Assembly: GCA_006176705.1 (NCBI GenBank)
Contig: QRFJ01000085.1
Coordinates: forward strand, 2,058,976 to 2,122,975
Length of the DNA: 64,000 nucleotides
Reading direction: 5' to 3'
Origin: Cocos nucifera
Lineage: Eukaryota > Streptophyta > Magnoliopsida > Arecales > Arecaceae
Shown: positions 59,650 to 64,000 of the stretch, one piece after another
Numbering within the stretch: position 1 is the first letter of the stretch
How the letters are laid out: each line of letters opens with the position of its first letter
Notes under the pieces: model-generated
The model's database searches: none
What the model saw: only the letters and a program-made list of their open reading frames with translations
What the model was told of the DNA's origin: nothing
Made by a program: the position numbers and the translations under genes

Positions 59650-61659
59650 AAGTCAATCTCCAATTATTGGTAAATTTGGCATACAAGCTCACGTTGATAG
59701 AAGGATTTACTTGATGTATTTGGGTGCATTGAGGTGGTGGCCGGAACTTAGAATCGAAATTAAAATAGCTATATTTTTTAGTGCATTTAATCTATGGACT
59801 TTGAAATGAAATATTTTTTTAATAATTTTTTTAAAAAATTAATTAAATAAAAAATAATTTTTTTAAAAAAATAATTTTTTTAAGTAATAAAAAAATATTT
59901 TTTAAATAAAATTAGCGGAATGGTTAGACAGAGCCACTCATTTGCATTTCTATTTCAGAGCTCAGCTCATCAAAATCAAACACGCCCTTGAAGCATACCG
60001 AGACTAGAGTAGAGCATCCAACATGTCGTTTGGTTGAATTGATTTTAGGACTTGGGAGGGACCGGGGAAAAGCAAAGACTAACAGAGTCTCCGTTCTCAA
60101 GTTCAGGAGATTCCTAACCATCAAGGATTCAGAGCATTAGTAATGGCTCTCCATATAGCCATATAGCTGAAGTCTTTATTGGCCGGTTCCGCTGGTTGAA
60201 GGAGCAGTTTATGTACTAGCTACCTGTCATGCTCTGATCAGATGGGGCACACATGATATATGCAAGACCTGCCTGCGTAATCAAATCATATTCAGATAAT
60301 AGTAATTAAAGTAAATTTTTAATTTTATTGATTCAAATAAAGATAGCTTCATCATTGGCTCATAAGATTGATTAACATAAATCCATATCAATATTTATTT
60401 AAAAATAAAATTAAATAAATATTCTTTAAGATCCTATGCTCCTTACTACTCGATTCCAGTCCCCCAAATGCTCTTTTAAATTTAGGAAAAAAAAAAGAGC
60501 TTTGCAAGCTCAATAAACTTCTAATATCTCTAAGAAATCAAATATAATTATTTTTTAAAAAATATAATAATTGATAATAATTGATAATAATAGATATATA
60601 TACCAACATGCTTTAATTTTCAAAAATATATCATGCATAATGATACAACACATAACCTCTCTTGGTTTTCGATGATTGCAGTCACGATCAACCACGAGAT
60701 AAGATTCGTAAGAGACTAGCTAGTTTCTGAATACAAAATATGCAATCTATCAACATGTACTAGTAATCAGTAATCAGCTCTACTATTTAGGTTAAGAAAA
60801 AAACTAACTCGAATTCACATGATCAAGATTAACCCCATGACAAGGCAAAGAGATTAATCCTAAAATCAATACGTAATAATTAGTATATATCAATGACTAG
60901 CATCGACTGACTAAACTTAGAAGGACTAACTCTGCCAGCGATTGGCATCGACTTGCTAGGTTCAGGAGAAACTAGTTTCTAAATACGTGGCCAATAATCA
61001 ATTCCGTTGGTTAGACCAGAATCATAATCTAATTATAGAATTTTTCTCATAAATAATCAGCATACTTATTTTTATAACATTTTTTAATAATTTTTTATAT
61101 TTTATTTTTAGAAATAAGGAAACATTTTCTATTCAAAAGTTCATGCAAGCATAATACCATACAATATAGAGAAAAATTTTACAATCATGTCAGGATAACA
61201 CTATGCTTGATTTATAATTTTGATTTTCATTTTATGCATAAAAAATATATTTTTTTAAACTTTCAATTTTTTAAATATTTTAATAAATTTTATATAATTT
61301 TTAATTTAAAAATATATGAAATATATTAAATAAATCTCAGAGATAAATGAAACTTATGGTCGATTGGATTTGTAATTTATGATCTTCAACTCATAGTCCG
61401 ATCTCTAGATTCAGTGCTCTTCCATCTTTGAAAGCTCTGGCATAAATAATTTATGATTTTATTAGCTTTCAATTCAAAAAAAAATTAGGACAAAGATACA
61501 GAAACTCTTGGTCTCGCCTCGATCTAGATCGTGGTTTAGGTTAGTTCATTTAGGTTTATACCGTTCGTGTCGATCAAAACTCTACCGGATTTGGTTCTGA
61601 TTCATGAGGTAGGTTCACTGGAAAGTTGAATCTCTTGCCCTCCCTTCTCCCTCTCTTTC

Positions 61660-61695
<36 letters not shown>

Positions 61696-62923
61696 CCTTT
61701 CTTTCTTTCTTACTTTCTCTCTCTTTCTCTTTCTCTCTCCTTTTTTTTTTCCTCTTTCTTTTCTTCTCTCTTCCTCTCTTTCCAAGCCAAACAAAGAATT
61801 TTACTAAGGGAGCGTAGAGGGGAGAAGGAGGGGTGGGTTAGTGGTGGCCGATAGTGGTGGTGCAGCCAGAATGTCAGCAGTTAAAGGTAGTGATCCGATC
61901 ATCCTAGGAGAGTCGAGAGAGGGAAAGGGGCGCTATCTTTTGTTGCCAATGCTTCAGCACTCATGGCTAAAACAACGGGAAGGAAGGGAGGAGAGTTTAC
62001 CACAGGTGGCCGTGGCGATAGGTTGCAATCCACGGTGGAGAATTCTGATAGTAAAAACATCCAAAAGCTCCTGGATTGGAGGAGATAGAGAGGATTAGGA
62101 AGGAAGGGTAGAGGGTAGGGGTTTTCGGGCGATAGAGGCTTGATTGCAGCAGCTCGGCGGTTGTTCGAGGTGAGGAAGAAGAGAGAGGGAGAGGCTTCGA
62201 TAGTGGAGGGGGATGGGATTTAAATAGAGAAATTTTGGGAGGGATAAGACTTAGTTAATGCCGATCAATTTGGTCATCAGTACAACAATCCCAAATGGCC
62301 TCCGATCATTCCTCACTGGCCCACAACATCTATTTCGATCATTCGCACGGTCTTATCTTCTCCAAGACATGGGATTGGATAGAGTATAAGTCCCCTTATT
62401 CGATGTTTTTTTTTCTTAAATCTACGATGAACCCGGCAAGTGTTACCGACTTCTGCACAAAATGGGACTAGGGCCGAGCTTCACACTACTCATAATCAAG
62501 TTGCACGAAGATGAGAATGGGTACAAAAGAAACCACCAACATTTATCCTCAATTTATGAAATTAAAATCAAACTGACCAATGTCAAAACTAATGCAATCT
62601 AAATCAAAAGATTCGATCAAATTGATTCAGGTTAGGTTTTTCTTGCCAAAAATCAATAAATGACAATTAATTTGTATTTAAAAATATAAAAAAAGAAAAT
62701 GAATTAAATAAATCAATAAAAAAAAAGATTGATAGGACTATAAGCAGCTTGCGTTCGACTTACAATTTAGTCTGAATTGGTCTGTTCAATCAGTAAACAA
62801 GCCGAACATGAGCCAAGCTTATTAACTTGAAATATAACTGAGCTATACATAAGCTAGGTGTAGTAAATTCATATTTTTCTTGAGGGTGTTCAGAGGCTTT
62901 CTCTCTTGCTCTGACTAGAAAGT
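59650..62923. other. Intergenic DNA of copy B
   Basis: Counterpart of 35590-38816, including the pyrimidine-rich tract at about 61632-61785. No gene recognised. Confidence 0.55.
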
Positions 62924-63955
62924 TAATTTTGAAAAATTTAAGCTCTTTGCATCGCAGAATGTGTCAGCAGACTTAGCCACTTCCCTGAGTGCAAGAGCAG
63001 GCATTGCTTTGACGAATAACGTTGGTAAATATCTGGGCATTGCGGTTATTGATGGACGAGTGAACGAGGAAACTTGCAAACATATTTTAGAGAAAGTCCA
63101 AGGTCGCCTTCCAGGGTGGAAATCGAAATATGCGTCCTTTGCTGGTCGTGCTACCCTTACAAAATCAGTAATCAGCTCCATTTCCGTTTGCATGATGCAG
63201 TCCCTAGAGATTCCTAAAAGCATGCACTAAAATTGATCAAACAAATCATACCTTCATTTGGGGGAGTGCTCCGAATAAGAAAGCATTACATATGGTTAAT
63301 TGGGCAACGGTTTGCCCATGGAGGTCTGGATTTGAGATCTATGCAGCAATCGAATATAGCTCTTCTTTCTATTAGTTTTTGGGCTCGGATTATTCGCTCA
63401 AAATACCGTGAGGGGAAAGAGGGATTGAACATATTTGCAGTGCAGGCCATATCATTCTCATATTTGGCAAGGTATCGTCCACAATTCTGATGTTTTCAAA
63501 GATGGCATGAAATGGAATGTTTTCAGTGGCCGGGATGCTTGTTTCTGGATGGATAATTGGCTTGTTTATAATTTAGTGGTGAAACGCTTCGTCTTCATCT
63601 TCGTCAGGATTGTCTAGAGGCTAACCGGATATGGCTTTCTCTTGTGCCTCTCTCCCTACAACCAGCCTTTTTCTCTCTCCTTCAGTTTATGCGAATGGTT
63701 GAAGTACAATCTGAGTTCGAGCGCTGTTAAATAATATTCTTTGGAGTACTTTGTTTGTTTGCGGCAATCTGGTGGATTTGGATTTGGAAGTGGCGAAATG
63801 AGGTCTTTGCTCATGCTTCTAGTTGTCCTGACAAAACTTCTGATATTTGGACTCTTTTAAAGCTGCTCGTGTCCTCTCTCATTCTATGCATCGATGGTTG
63901 TTCAATGTCGGCACATCTTGTAGCGAGATTGGATTGTGCATTTCCAACATATTTA
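62924..63955 (+). mobile_element. LINE (L1-type) ORF2 fragment, copy B
   Basis: Same start as copy A but longer. After the RT C-terminal part and LRSMQQSNIALLSISFWARI it keeps a zf-RVT-like stretch with FKDGMKWNVFSGRDACFWMD, then IWKWRNEVFAHASS. Frameshifts interrupt it. The RNase H domain is not seen. Confidence 0.8.
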
Positions 63956-64000
63956 TAGGGGATCGACTTTCCAATTTTAGTCTATCTTTGAGTCTTGATT

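Larger units (their letters stand above)
48815..64000 (+). repeat. Copy B of the large direct duplication, cut by the window end
   Basis: Matches 20594-39627 in the same orientation. Differences include the mosaic stretch at 49850-50800, a 3374-bp deletion at 53102, one 6-bp-shorter Glu-Ala run in the orphan exon, and extra sequence at 57764-57833 and 63418-63695. Most of the rest is about 97-99% identical by eye. Confidence 0.95.

Overview
The window is nuclear DNA from a flowering plant. It has split genes with GT-AG introns, long AT-rich introns, GC-rich first exons, and LTR, LINE, SINE and MITE remnants. The GC-rich exons and repeat style suggest a monocot, possibly a palm. That is inference and of low confidence.

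Layout. (1) 2456-15877 (+): the 3' part of a URB2/NPA2-like nucleolar ribosome-biogenesis gene, eight exons with matching phases; its 5' part lies before the window. (2) 33338-17250 (-), convergent with it: a six-exon plant-conserved gene of unknown function. Its intron 1 (about 12.8 kb) holds a 7.8-kb Ty3/Gypsy-type element that has lost nearly all of pol, and its exon 1 carries an in-frame TAG. (3) 34-40 kb: LINE remnants, simple repeats and AT-rich DNA. (4) 40975-40103 (-): a broken, GC-rich fragment of a plant methyltransferase-like (DUF7870-type) gene. (5) 41148-44963 (+): a seven-exon gene for a short protein that resembles the two ends of CW-type zinc-finger (CWZF) proteins but lacks the zinc finger. 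(6) 45-48.8 kb: intergenic DNA with a tRNA-like sequence, a 5S rRNA pseudogene, a foldback MITE and TA microsatellites. (7) 48815-64000: a second, direct copy of 20594-39627, still matching at the window end.

The second copy carries the retroelement (with a 3.4-kb internal deletion), an orphan copy of exon 1 of gene 2 with the same TAG, its promoter region, and the LINE remnants. The copies differ by small substitutions, deletions at 2-3 bp microhomologies, a mosaic stretch at 49.85-50.8 kb, and many one-base losses in copy A at 34.9-38.2 kb. The last two look partly like consensus errors, so a true tandem duplication and an unresolved haplotype duplication both remain possible.

The genes show no shared pathway. 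The points most worth following are the duplication and its junction, the shared nonsense codon, the CW-less CWZF-like gene, and the hairpin-forming tandem arrays of the retroelement. I found no CRISPR array, operon or bacterial feature.
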